DNA of 64,000 nt from NCBI RefSeq assembly GCF_039535235.1, contig NZ_BAAAWU010000001.1, forward strand, positions 6,637,001 to 6,701,000, given 5' to 3'. The first letter of the stretch is position 1. Each line of letters begins with the position of its first letter. This DNA is from Streptomyces roseoviridis (GTDB taxonomy: Bacteria; Actinomycetota; Actinomycetes; Streptomycetales; Streptomycetaceae). Both the position numbers and the translations under genes were made by a program. The notes beneath the pieces are model-generated. The model was given only the letters and a program-made list of their open reading frames with translations. It had not been told where the DNA came from and did not search any database. Below, one piece after another: positions 16,788 through 25,778 of this stretch.

Positions 16788-18044
16788 TCACCCGATGCGA
16801 CCGTCCCGCAGGTCGGCGGTCACCTCACGCGCCGCGCGCGCTCCGGAGGCCAGGGCGCCCTGCAACGAAGCGGTGGCCCGGTGGTCGCCGCACACGTACC
16901 GGCCCGGGGCGAAGCGGGTACGCCGGGACAGCGGCGCGGGGCCGGGCATGGCGGGCAGGGCGTCGCGGACCGTGACCCGGTGGACGGGCTCCCAGGTCCG
17001 CGTGTCCGTTCCGTACACCTCGCCCAGGGCACGCAGGACCGTCGCCGCGCGCGCCGCGTCCGGGGCGCCGAGCACCGAGGTGGCCACCAGTGCCCGGCCG
17101 TCGGCCGAGAACCGGGGCTGGAGGGCGGTGAGGACGCAGGTGTTCAGGAACCTGCGCCGGGCGTCGACGTGCAGGACGGGTTCCGTCGTCGGCGGTTCGG
17201 CGGCGGCGTGGTAGAGGGTCGTGACCGTCCGCCCTTCCGGCACCGACAGCCCCGGCAGCAGCCCCGCGGCCACGCGCTGACCGGTCGCGACGACGACAGC
17301 CCGCGCGCGCAGTTCCTCCTTGCCCGCGAGGGTGACACCGTCGGCCGCGACGGCCGTGACGGGGCTGCCGGTCCGCAGCACCCCCGGGGGCAGCCGCGAG
17401 GCGAGCTGGGCCGGAACGGCCCCGATCCCCTCGGCCGGCAGGGAGAGGGTGCCGCGCATCATGCTCCGCCAGACCAGGTGGAAGAAGCGCGCCGAGGTCT
17501 CCAGCTCGTCCTCCAGGAAGACCCCGGACAGGAAGGGGCGGAAGAACGTCTCCACCAGTTCGGGTGACACTCCGGCCTCGGCCAGGGCGGTGCGGGTGGT
17601 CCCGTCACGGCCCCGCCGCAGCACCCGGGCCGGTGCCAGCATGTCCCGGGCCGTCAGCGCGGTGACCGCCGCCAGGTCCCGTGCGGACGCCAGCCGGCCG
17701 GGAAGCAGGTCGCGACCGTGGCGGAGACCACGCGTGGGGTCCGTGAACCGGCGCGGGCCGTCCTCGGTGTGGACGACCACGCCCGGGCTGAACGGCCGCA
17801 GTCTGAGCGCCTTCAGGTCCAGGCGCCGCCGGACCTGCGGATAGGCGGTGTTGAAGACCTGGAAGCCGCGGTCGACGACGAAGCCCGCCATCCGGTCGGT
17901 GCGCATGCGGCCGCCCACCGTGTCGTCCGCCTCCACCAGCCGTACGCGAAGACCGGCCGCGCACAGGTCGCCCGCACAGGCGAGCCCGGCCGCCCCGGCC
18001 CCGACGACCACCACGTCGTACCGCCCGGCCTCCGACGTCCCCAC
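16788..18044 (-). CDS. FAD-dependent amine oxidase/phytoene desaturase-like oxidoreductase
   Basis: This 418-residue protein starts at a GTG preceded by AAGGAGGT and opens with the FAD motif DVVVVGAGAAGLACAGDL and VGGRMRTDRM, as in the HemY/phytoene desaturase/amine oxidase superfamily. Its C-terminus closes with RTRFAPGRYVCGDH, the second part of the FAD site. It is on the same strand as litR, 73 bases upstream of it. FAD oxidoreductases of this type recur in LitR/LitS loci. No phytoene synthase or lycopene cyclase is in the window, so a carotenoid role here is unsupported. Confidence 0.8.
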   Translation of the reverse strand: MGTSEAGRYDVVVVGAGAAGLACAGDLCAAGLRVRLVEADDTVGGRMRTDRMAGFVVDRGFQVFNTAYPQVRRRLDLKALRLRPFSPGVVVHTEDGPRRFTDPTRGLRHGRDLLPGRLASARDLAAVTALTARDMLAPARVLRRGRDGTTRTALAEAGVSPELVETFFRPFLSGVFLEDELETSARFFHLVWRSMMRGTLSLPAEGIGAVPAQLASRLPPGVLRTGSPVTAVAADGVTLAGKEELRARAVVVATGQRVAAGLLPGLSVPEGRTVTTLYHAAAEPPTTEPVLHVDARRRFLNTCVLTALQPRFSADGRALVATSVLGAPDAARAATVLRALGEVYGTDTRTWEPVHRVTVRDALPAMPGPAPLSRRTRFAPGRYVCGDHRATASLQGALASGARAAREVTADLRDGRIG

Positions 18045-18323
18045 GGCGCACCTCCTTGTCGTCCTGGTCCAGCGCATCGCCCGCCGGACCGGTCTCCCCG
18101 TACTCCTGGGCTCTCTCCTGTCTTCGTGTCTCCGGGGCGGCACGGATGCGGGCCGCCGCCGGTGGAAGGGCGCAGAGGCGGAGGGGCGGGCCCGAGCCGA
18201 GGATCGACATCACCGGTGCGTGAATCGCGACGATCTTGGTGTTGGCCTCCCCGACCCGTGCGATGCGAAGCTGAAGTCCGGCGCCTGACCAGGCGGTTCG
18301 GCACGCGAGGGAGAGGCGGTCAC

Positions 18324-19832
18324 ATGGAGGTCTTCGAGACGGAGAGCGGCTCAATACGGGGGTTCAGGACCTCCGCCGACGTCGTGGCCGTCCTCGGCAT
18401 CCCCTATGCCGCACCGCCCTTCGGCGCCGACCGGTTCCGCGAGCCCCGGCCCCCGGCCGCGTGGAGCGGAGTGCGGGAGTGCACGGCGTTCGGGCCGGTG
18501 GCCCCGCAGTCGGCGGAGCTGCCCGGTGCGCCCCGGTGGTCGCCGGGCGACGAGGACGTCCTCACCCTCAACGTCTGGACCCCGGCCCCGGACGGCGGCC
18601 GGCTGCCGGTCCTGGTGTGGATCCACGGCGGCGCCTACGCCTTCGGCTCGTCCGCCCAGCCCGACTTCGACGGCACCGTCCTGGCCCGCGCCGGGCTCGT
18701 CGTGGTCACGCTCAACTACCGGCTCGGATTCGAGGGCTCCGGGCACGTCCCGGCCGGGGAGGGGGACGCGTACCCGGAGAACCGCGGCCTGCTCGACCAG
18801 GTCGCCGCCCTGCGCTGGGTGCGCGGGAACATCGCCGCGTTCGGCGGCGACCCCGGAAACGTCACCGTCGCCGGCCAGTCCTCCGGGGCCGCTTCGGCCG
18901 CCTGCCTGATGGCGATGGAGCGGGCCCGCGGCCTCTTCCACCGTGCCGTCCTCCACAGCCCGGCCAGCCCCTGCTACACCCCGGACACCGCCGCGGCGAC
19001 CACCCGCGAGGTCGCCGAGGCGGCCGGGTGCCCCGCCACGGCCGAGGGCCTGACCTCCCTGACTCCGGGGCAGCTGGTCGGCGCCTCCGACCGGGTGGTC
19101 GACCGCTACCGGCGCGACCCGGCCTCCGGATCCCGCCACTACGACCCCTCCCTCTACGCCCCGGTGCTGGACGGCGACGTCCTGCCCGCCGACCCGCTCA
19201 CGGCCCTGGACACCGGTGCCGGCCAGGGCATCGACCTGCTGGTCTGCCACACCACCGAGGAGTACTGGCTGCTCGACGCCGTCGGCAGCAGCGCCAAGGT
19301 CGACACCGACGACCGACTCGCCCGGTTCTCCGCGGACTTCGGCCTCCCCGGCGACCTGGTCGCCGGCTATCGCGCCGCGATGCCCGGCGCCCCCGTCCTC
19401 GACGTCTATCTCGCCCTCTACGGCGACCTGCTGTTCGGCGAGTACGGCAACCGGCTCGCCGAACGCCACGCCGCGGCCGGCGGCCGTGCCTTCCTGTCGC
19501 GTTTCGACCGCCGGCGCACCGGCCCCGGGGGAGTCGTACGCGCCTGGCACTGCGCGGACATCCCGTTCGCCTTCGGCAACCTCGGCGACGAGCGCCTGGC
19601 CTTCCTCATCGGCGGGGCTCCCACCGCCGAGGACCACCGCCTGGCCGACCGCATGGTGCGCGCCTGGGCCGACTTCGCCGCGACGGGCGACCCCGGCTGG
19701 CCGGCGGTGGACGGAGGGGGCCCCGGCCTGCCGGCCCACGTCTGGCGTACGGAGGAGGGAGACCAGGACGACAAGCCCACCGTCCCGCGCTCCCTGTGGG
19801 CCGGGGTGGACCTGCCGCTGCTGCACCCGTGA
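18324..19832 (+). CDS. Type-B carboxylesterase/lipase
   Basis: This 502-residue alpha/beta hydrolase follows the carboxylesterase type B plan: GIPYAAPPFGADRF near the N-terminus, LTLNVWTP, the oxyanion-hole motif VWIHGGAYAFGS, and the nucleophile elbow AGQSSGA with Ser186 in place of the more usual ESAG context. No signal peptide is visible, so it is probably cytoplasmic. A GAGAGGCGG site precedes the ATG. A single CGATGCG occurs 57 bases upstream (18261-18267), but one copy is weak evidence for LitR control. It is divergent from the FAD oxidoreductase. The substrate is unknown. Confidence 0.88.
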   Translation: MEVFETESGSIRGFRTSADVVAVLGIPYAAPPFGADRFREPRPPAAWSGVRECTAFGPVAPQSAELPGAPRWSPGDEDVLTLNVWTPAPDGGRLPVLVWIHGGAYAFGSSAQPDFDGTVLARAGLVVVTLNYRLGFEGSGHVPAGEGDAYPENRGLLDQVAALRWVRGNIAAFGGDPGNVTVAGQSSGAASAACLMAMERARGLFHRAVLHSPASPCYTPDTAAATTREVAEAAGCPATAEGLTSLTPGQLVGASDRVVDRYRRDPASGSRHYDPSLYAPVLDGDVLPADPLTALDTGAGQGIDLLVCHTTEEYWLLDAVGSSAKVDTDDRLARFSADFGLPGDLVAGYRAAMPGAPVLDVYLALYGDLLFGEYGNRLAERHAAAGGRAFLSRFDRRRTGPGGVVRAWHCADIPFAFGNLGDERLAFLIGGAPTAEDHRLADRMVRAWADFAATGDPGWPAVDGGGPGLPAHVWRTEEGDQDDKPTVPRSLWAGVDLPLLHP

Positions 19833-19931
19833 ACGCCGAATCCCGGCAGGCGCAAGGGAGTTGAGGAGGGGCGCGGGGGCGCGCACGAGGTCTCGACATG
19901 ATTACGACGATCAGAAACGAGACCAATCCTC

Positions 19932-19950
19932 TTAGGATTGCCTAACCTCA
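19932..19950 (+). promoter_or_regulatory. Iron box (DmdR/IdeR type) before the importer
   Basis: TTAGGATTGCCTAACCTCA matches 15 of 19 positions of the actinobacterial iron-box consensus TTAGGTTAGGCTAACCTAA. It lies 45 bases before the import ATPase gene. The expected regulator, DmdR1/IdeR, represses when iron is plentiful. Confidence 0.8.
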
Positions 19951-19995
19951 CCAGTATCGTGGCGGCGGTCGGCCCCGGACGGTGGGAGGTATGCG

Positions 19996-20802
19996 GTGCT
20001 CTTAGGCGACGTTCGCTTGGTGGCGAAGAGTCTCGACGTCGGGCACGCGGGCCGTCCGGTGCTCCGGGACGTGGAACTCACCCTGCGCGCCGGGGAGATC
20101 ACCGTCCTGGTGGGCCCCAACGGCTGCGGCAAGTCGACCCTGCTGCGAACGGTGGCGGGACTCCTGACGCCGATCGGCGGCGACGTCCGCATCGACGACG
20201 CCCCGCTCGCCTCCCTCGGACGCCGGACCCTCTCCCAGCGGCTGGCGTTCCTCCCGCAGACCTCCCTGACCCCCGCCGGCGTCACGGTCCGCGAGCTCGT
20301 ACGACACGGCCGCTACGCCCACCGGGGCGCCCTCGCCCGGCACACCGCCGACGACGTCGAGGCCATCGAGTGGGCGCTTCAGGTCACGGACGCGGCCCCC
20401 CTCGTCGAGCGGCGGCTCGACGAGATCTCCGGCGGAGAGCGCCAACGCGCCTGGCTCGCCATGGTCCTGGCCCAGCGCGCGGGCGTCCTGCTGCTCGACG
20501 AACCCACCACCTACCTCGACCTGCGGCACCAGTTCGAGGTGCTCGACGTGGTCCGGCGCCTGGCGCGCGACCACGGGATCGCCTGCGGTGTCGTCCTGCA
20601 CGACCTGACGCAGGCCGCGGCCTACGCCGACCAGGTCGTGGTCGTCGCCGACGGCCGGATCGCCGCCGCCGGCGCACCCCAGGAAGTGCTGACCCCCGAC
20701 GTCATCGAGGACGCCTTCGGCCTGCGGGTCAGCGTCGTCCGCGATCCGTCGACCGGCTACCTCGCCTGCTTCCCGCAGCAGTCCGGGGCGTCCGCCTCCT
20801 GA
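19996..20802 (+). CDS. Iron-siderophore ABC importer, ATPase subunit (FecE-like)
   Basis: This 268-residue ATPase powers ferric-siderophore uptake. It has Walker A GPNGCGKST, Q-loop LAFLPQTS, signature SGGERQRAWLAM and Walker B GVLLLDEPTTYLD, followed by the H-loop VLHDLTQA. The GTG start follows GGGAGGT at 5 bases. Codon 3 is TTA (20002-20004), very rare in streptomycete genes and decoded only by the bldA tRNA. The next in-frame GTG (20020) has no ribosome binding site, so the TTA is probably truly translated. It is first in the fecE-fecB-fecCD transcription unit, under the iron box at 19932. Confidence 0.9.
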   Translation: MLLGDVRLVAKSLDVGHAGRPVLRDVELTLRAGEITVLVGPNGCGKSTLLRTVAGLLTPIGGDVRIDDAPLASLGRRTLSQRLAFLPQTSLTPAGVTVRELVRHGRYAHRGALARHTADDVEAIEWALQVTDAAPLVERRLDEISGGERQRAWLAMVLAQRAGVLLLDEPTTYLDLRHQFEVLDVVRRLARDHGIACGVVLHDLTQAAAYADQVVVVADGRIAAAGAPQEVLTPDVIEDAFGLRVSVVRDPSTGYLACFPQQSGASAS

Positions 20803-20863
20803 CCCCCGGACCGGCCCTCGGCCCCCACGCACCACCTTTCACAGCACGAAGGAGAGTCTGTTC

Positions 20864-21856
20864 ATGCGGAGAATGCTGCGCGCCCTCGCCATCGGCGGCA
20901 CGGCCGTCGCCCTGGCCCTGACCGCTGCCTGCGGATCCGGCACGGTCGGCGAGACCGGGGAGAAGACCGGCGGCAAGAAGGCCGGCACCGGCGGAGCGAT
21001 CTCCGTCGAGACCGCCCGGGGCACGGTGTCCCTGCCGGGGCCGGCGAAGAAGGTCGTCGCGCTGGAGTGGACGTACACCGAGGAGCTCGTCGCGCTCGGC
21101 GTCACCCCGGTCGGCAACGCCGACAACAAGGGGTACGGCACGTGGATCACCGCCGAGGGGGCGGCCCTCCCGGCGGGCGTCACCGACGTGGGCAACCGCA
21201 ACGAGCCCAGCCTGGAGAAGATCAAGGCCCTCCAGCCCGACCTCATCGTCGTCGACGACGACCGATCGAAGGCCAACCTCAAGGCGCTCGGCGAGATCGC
21301 CCCGGTGCTCTCCTTCGTGTACACCACCAAGCCGCAGATGCAGACGCTGAAGAAGAACTTCACCCAGCTGGCGAAGGCGGTGGGCAAGGAGGACGCCGCC
21401 GCCGGCGTCCTCGGGAAGATCGACGCCAAGGCCGCCGAGCTCAAGGGCCGCCTCGACAAGGCCGGCAAGGGCGGCCTCACGTACGCGCTCGCGCAGGGCT
21501 TCACCGCCGGCGGCTCCGCCTCCATCCGGATGCTCACCGACGACTCCCTCGCCGGGCAGGTGCTCGGCCTCGCGGGTCTGAAGAACGGCTGGAAGGGCCA
21601 GCCCGACGCGTGGGGCATGACCACGGTCGGCGTCGAAGGACTCACCAAGGTCGAGAAGGGCTCCACCTTCCTGTACGTGGCCGCCGACGCGGACAACCCG
21701 TTCACCGGCTCCCTCGCCGGCAACCCGGTCTGGAAGGGCCTCGACTTCGTGAAGCAGGACCGGGCCCTGGCGCTCGACCCCGGCACCTGGCTGTTCGGCG
21801 GACCGCTGTCCGCCGTGCAGATCCTGGACGAGACCGGCAAGGCCCTGAAGGTCTGA
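20864..21856 (+). CDS. Ferric-siderophore-binding lipoprotein (FecB/FhuD-like)
   Basis: This 330-residue extracytoplasmic binding protein delivers ferric siderophore to the permease. A lipoprotein signal ends at the lipobox LTAAC. The mature protein has the two-lobe type III binding-protein pattern: VVALEWTYTEELVALG, LEKIKALQPDLIVVDDD, then APVLSFVYTTKP and a long helix. GAAGGAGAG precedes the ATG. Its TGA overlaps the ATG of the permease, so the two are translationally coupled. Confidence 0.92.
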   Translation: MRRMLRALAIGGTAVALALTAACGSGTVGETGEKTGGKKAGTGGAISVETARGTVSLPGPAKKVVALEWTYTEELVALGVTPVGNADNKGYGTWITAEGAALPAGVTDVGNRNEPSLEKIKALQPDLIVVDDDRSKANLKALGEIAPVLSFVYTTKPQMQTLKKNFTQLAKAVGKEDAAAGVLGKIDAKAAELKGRLDKAGKGGLTYALAQGFTAGGSASIRMLTDDSLAGQVLGLAGLKNGWKGQPDAWGMTTVGVEGLTKVEKGSTFLYVAADADNPFTGSLAGNPVWKGLDFVKQDRALALDPGTWLFGGPLSAVQILDETGKALKV

Positions 21857-23916
21857 TGGCGGTCGCCGTCGCGCTGCCGGGGCGCCGCTCACGAGCCGTG
21901 CTCGTGGGCGGCGCCCTGTCGCTGCTGCTGTGTCTGGTCGGTGTGCTCCACCTCGGCATCGGCGCGTCCGGAGTGGGCCTCGGGGACATCGCGGACCTGC
22001 TCGCGGGCCACGGGGAGTCCCACACCAAGGACGTGCTCCTGGGCGCCCGGCTGCCCCGTACCCTCACCGGTCTCGTCGTCGGCGTCGCGCTCGGCGTCTC
22101 CGGCGTGCTCGTCCAGGGAGCGACCCGCAACCCGCTCGCGGCCCCCGACACGCTCGGCGTGAACGCCGGCGCGTACCTCGCCGTGGTCCTCGTCGCCTTC
22201 ACCGGCGTCAGCCTCGGCCCGGTCCCCGCCGGCGGCGCCGCCTTCCTCGGCGGCCTCCTCGCGATCGCCGTCGTCCACCTGCTGAGCAGGGGAGGGGTGT
22301 CGGCGCCCGGCCGCGTGCTGCTCGCCGGCGCGACCGTCGCGCTCGCGTGCACCGCGGGGGCCGAGTTCCTGCAGATGCTGGACGTACAGGCGACCCGCGG
22401 GCTGTTCTTCTGGGGCAACGGCACCCTGATGCAGAGCGGCCTCGACCGGCCGCTCGCCCTCGGCGTGTTCGTGGCCGTCGTCGCCGTGCCCGCGTGGCTC
22501 CTCGCCCGGCCCCTGGACCTGCTGGCGCTCGGTGACGAGACGGCCCAGGCGATGGGCGTACGGGTGGAACGGATCCGCCCCGCCGCGTTCCTCGTCGCGG
22601 TGCTGCTCGCCGCTGCGGCCGTGTCGCTGGCCGGTCCGATCGGCTTCATCGGGCTCATCGCGCCCGTGATCGTACGCCAGTTGGGCCTGCGCACCCACGC
22701 GCTGCTGATCCCGGCGGCCGCCCTGACCGCCGCCGCCGTGCTGCTCGCGGCGGACGCGGCGGCCCAGCTCGCCGTGCCGCCGTCCGCGGTGTACACCTCC
22801 GAGATCCCGGTCGGCGTGGTCACCGCGCTCATCGGCGGTCCCTTCTTCATGGTGCTGGCCCGCCGGGTGAGCACGGGCGACGCCGACACCGGCGCGGCCG
22901 TCGTGGTCTCCGACCGCCGCCGCGCACCCGTCTACGCGGTCGCCATCGGCGGCGGCCTCGTCGCCCTCGTCGTGGCCATGGCGCTGTCGCTGCGCGTCGG
23001 TGACGTCGAGGTGAGCTGGGGCCAGCTGGGCGCGGCGCTGTTCGGTTCCGCCGAGCAGATCACCGAGGCCGTGGTGTCGTACCGGCTGCCGCGGATCCTG
23101 GTGGCGGCCGTGGCGGGCGCGTGTCTCGCGGTGGCGGGCACGGCCGTGCAGGCGGTCGTGCGCAATCCGCTGGCCGAACCCGGTCTCGTCGGCGTGACCG
23201 GCGGTGCCTCCCTGGGCGCCATGCTGATCATCATCGCCGTGCCGTCCGCTCCGCTGGTCGCCCTGCCGATCGCCGCGGGCGTCGGCGGCGTCCTCATGCT
23301 CGCCCTGGTCGTCGCCATCGCCGGCGGACGGCGCCACGGTGTACGGGGCGGGCTCGACCCGACCCGGGTGGTGCTGGTCGGACTGGGCGCGGGCGCCACG
23401 GCGATGGCGCTGGTGAACATCATGGTGGTCAGCTCGCAGATGAACATCTCCGCGGCGCTCAGCTGGCTCGCGGGCAGCACCTACGCCCGCGGCTTCGACG
23501 CGCTCGGCTGGCTCGTCGTGCCCGCGCTGGTGGCGGCCGTGCTGGTCGCGGTGGCGCGGCCGGTGAACCTGCTCGCGCTCGGCGACGAACTGCCCCGCGC
23601 CCTCGGCCTCGAACTGGGCCGCGCCCGGCTGCTCGTCCTCGCCGCCGGCGCCCTCATGGCCTCCGGCACCGCGGCCGCCGTCGGCGCGGTCGGCTTCGTC
23701 GGCCTCGTCGCCCCCCACCTGGCCCGCCGCGTCGTCGGCAACGACACCCGCCGCGTGGTCCCCATGGCCGCCGTCCTCGGCGCGGTCCTGGTGGTTGTCT
23801 CCGACGCCCTCGGCCGCTGGCTCCTCGCCCCGACCGAGATCCCCGTCGGCATCGTCACGGCCCTGGTCGGCGCGCCGTACCTGGTCTGGCTGCTGCGCCG
23901 CACGAAGGAGCTGTGA
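21856..23916 (+). CDS. Fused double FecCD-type siderophore permease (FhuB-like)
   Basis: This 686-residue membrane protein holds two complete FecCD domains in one chain. The first is about residues 15-335 and the second about 355-680. Each has the permease coupling pattern: VQGATRNPLAAPDTLGVNAG in the first, VQAVVRNPLAEPGLVGVTGG in the second, and GPIGFIGLIAP and GAVGFVGLVAPHLARR near the ends. Most FecCD transporters use two separate subunits; this arrangement resembles E. coli FhuB. It should form the whole channel with an FecE ATPase dimer. Its start overlaps the binding-protein stop by one base. Confidence 0.92.
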   Translation: MAVAVALPGRRSRAVLVGGALSLLLCLVGVLHLGIGASGVGLGDIADLLAGHGESHTKDVLLGARLPRTLTGLVVGVALGVSGVLVQGATRNPLAAPDTLGVNAGAYLAVVLVAFTGVSLGPVPAGGAAFLGGLLAIAVVHLLSRGGVSAPGRVLLAGATVALACTAGAEFLQMLDVQATRGLFFWGNGTLMQSGLDRPLALGVFVAVVAVPAWLLARPLDLLALGDETAQAMGVRVERIRPAAFLVAVLLAAAAVSLAGPIGFIGLIAPVIVRQLGLRTHALLIPAAALTAAAVLLAADAAAQLAVPPSAVYTSEIPVGVVTALIGGPFFMVLARRVSTGDADTGAAVVVSDRRRAPVYAVAIGGGLVALVVAMALSLRVGDVEVSWGQLGAALFGSAEQITEAVVSYRLPRILVAAVAGACLAVAGTAVQAVVRNPLAEPGLVGVTGGASLGAMLIIIAVPSAPLVALPIAAGVGGVLMLALVVAIAGGRRHGVRGGLDPTRVVLVGLGAGATAMALVNIMVVSSQMNISAALSWLAGSTYARGFDALGWLVVPALVAAVLVAVARPVNLLALGDELPRALGLELGRARLLVLAAGALMASGTAAAVGAVGFVGLVAPHLARRVVGNDTRRVVPMAAVLGAVLVVVSDALGRWLLAPTEIPVGIVTALVGAPYLVWLLRRTKEL

Positions 23917-23988
23917 CCCCCGGACCGGGCCCGGGCGGGCCCCCGGGTCTCCGGCCCCGAGGCGCCCGAGGGTTTCCGGCCCCCTCCG

Positions 23989-25560
23989 TCACGACGCCCG
24001 TGCCGGCGCCGGCTGTCGGAGCCCCGCCGTCGGTTCCGGTGGGGTGGCCCGCAGCGTGCGGGCGGTGAGCAGGCCGAGCGCGCAGACCGCCGCGGCGGCC
24101 AGGCAGACGAGGGTGAAGGCGTCGGAGAAGGTCTGGTGGGCCACGGGGCGCAGGGCCGGGTCGAGGAGGTCGAAGCGGCCGGTCTCGGCGGCCGTCCGGG
24201 CGGCGGGCGTGGTGTCGCCGAGGCCGGAGGCGAGGTGGGCCGAGAACAGGGCGCCGAAGAGGGCGACTCCGGTGGCGGTGCCGAGCGGGTAGCAGGCGTT
24301 GGTGAGCCCGGAGGCCATGCCGGCCCGCTCCGTCGGCACCGCCGCCACGGCCACGCCCATCAGGGGCGGGAAGACGACCGCCCCGCCGGCCCCGAGCAGC
24401 ACCAGACCGAGGACCAGGGCGACTTGGCCGGCGCCCGCCCCCGCGTCCACGCCCGGCCCCGTGTCCATGCCCGCCCCCGTGTCCATGCCCGCCCCCGCGA
24501 CGGCCAGGCACAACAGGCCCCCGCCCTGGGCCGCGAAGCCGCCGGCGACCAGGGCGGCGGGGGAGAGGAGCCGCTGCAGCCGGGCGGTGAACAGACCGGC
24601 CACCAGCAGGCTGCCGGTGAGCGGCAGCAGCCGCAGCCCGGCCTCGGACGGGGAGTACCCGTGGGCGGTCGTCAGCCACAGGGTGAGGAAGGCCAGGACG
24701 CCGAGGTTCGCCATCCGCGCCAGGAAGCCGAGCACCGCCGCCCCCGAGAAGGCGCGGATCCGCAGCAGCCGCGGGTCGATGAGGCCGTCGCCGCGCCGCT
24801 GGCTGATCACCAGCGCCGTCGCGCACACCAGGCACGCGGCGGCGCTGCCCAGCACGTCGGGGGCCGTCCAGCCGGACTGCGGCCCGGTCACCAGCGGGTA
24901 GTGCAGGGTGAGCAGCGTCGCGACGGCGAGTGCCGCGCCGGTCAGGTCGAGTCGGCAGGAGGAGGGGGGCGCCGCCGAGCCGGGCATGCGAGTGAGCGCG
25001 CCGGCCACGACGAGCACGCCGATCGGGACGTTGACGAGGAAGATCCACCGCCAGCCGAGGCCGTCCACGAGGAGTCCGCCGACGACGGGTCCGACGGCAC
25101 CGGCGGCCGAGGCGGTGACCGCGTACGCCGCTATCGCGGTCCGGCGGCGGGTGCCCTCGTACGCGGCCGCGATCAGGGCGAGCGTGGGCGCGAACACCAT
25201 GGCGCCGCCGAGCCCCTGGGCCGCGCGCGCCGCGATGAGGGTCGCGGCGTCCGGCGCAAGACCACATCCGGCCGAAGCCAGGGTGAAGAGGACCATGCCC
25301 GCGGTGAAGACGGCGCGCCGTCCCAGCCGGTCGGAGAGCGCCCCGGCGGTGAGGATGAGGGCGCCGAAGGCCAGGGAGTAGGCGGACACGGTCCACTGCA
25401 TCCGGGCGAGTCCGGCGTCGAGGTCCGCGGCGATGTCGGCGAGCGCGATGTTCACCACGGTGACGTCGAGCGTCATCATCACGCCACCCGCGCTGACCAG
25501 GGCGAAGGTCCAGCGAGGGGAGCGGGGGGAGGAGGGCGTGCGGCGGGGGGAGGAGTACAC
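23989..25560 (-). CDS. MFS drug:H+ antiporter-2 family exporter, probable siderophore exporter
   Basis: This 523-residue, roughly 14-helix transporter has the DHA2 motifs DVTVVNIALADIAADL in helix 1, LSDRLGRRAVFTAG in loop 2-3, and GPVVGGLLVDGLGWRWIFLVNVP. A loop near residue 365 carries repeated GAGMDT units encoded by an 18-base repeat (about 24440-24500). The GTG is preceded by GAGGTGA. An iron box lies 63 bases upstream, and the siderophore operon starts on the other strand, so export of the new siderophore is the best guess. It converges on the permease gene. Confidence 0.85.
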   Translation of the reverse strand: MYSSPRRTPSSPRSPRWTFALVSAGGVMMTLDVTVVNIALADIAADLDAGLARMQWTVSAYSLAFGALILTAGALSDRLGRRAVFTAGMVLFTLASAGCGLAPDAATLIAARAAQGLGGAMVFAPTLALIAAAYEGTRRRTAIAAYAVTASAAGAVGPVVGGLLVDGLGWRWIFLVNVPIGVLVVAGALTRMPGSAAPPSSCRLDLTGAALAVATLLTLHYPLVTGPQSGWTAPDVLGSAAACLVCATALVISQRRGDGLIDPRLLRIRAFSGAAVLGFLARMANLGVLAFLTLWLTTAHGYSPSEAGLRLLPLTGSLLVAGLFTARLQRLLSPAALVAGGFAAQGGGLLCLAVAGAGMDTGAGMDTGPGVDAGAGAGQVALVLGLVLLGAGGAVVFPPLMGVAVAAVPTERAGMASGLTNACYPLGTATGVALFGALFSAHLASGLGDTTPAARTAAETGRFDLLDPALRPVAHQTFSDAFTLVCLAAAAVCALGLLTARTLRATPPEPTAGLRQPAPARAS

Positions 25561-25622
25561 CGGCGGTCACCTCGGACACACGGGTCGCCCCGGCGGCGGC
25601 CGGGGGAGTCACACGGGATAGA

Positions 25623-25641
25623 CATGGTGAGGCTAACCTAA
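25623..25641 (-). promoter_or_regulatory. Iron box before the MFS exporter
   Basis: CATGGTGAGGCTAACCTAA agrees with the iron-box consensus at 15 of 19 positions, with a perfect right half. It is 63 bases upstream of the exporter start at 25560 on the minus strand. Confidence 0.75.
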
Positions 25642-25697
25642 GTAACTTTCTGACGGTAAGTCATATACCGGCCGTGGCTGGAAGTTGACCTTGTCGG

Positions 25698-25716
25698 TGA
25701 GGTAAGCCTTACCTAA
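25698..25716 (+). promoter_or_regulatory. Iron box before the siderophore operon
   Basis: TGAGGTAAGCCTTACCTAA is a near-perfect 19-base palindrome of the DmdR/IdeR type, ending 62 bases before the first biosynthetic ATG (25779). With the box at 25623 it makes the divergent promoter region doubly iron-controlled. Confidence 0.85.
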
Positions 25717-25778
25717 GGTGGCGGCGGTTCGGTCGCACGGCCGAGTCCTGGTCCCGGACAGACACGCGGAGCTGCCTG

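Noticed and set aside
18261..18267. A further LitR operator before the esterase
   Set aside because: Only one CGATGCG copy; the other sites have two or three at 11-13 base spacing, and a single heptamer is expected by chance.
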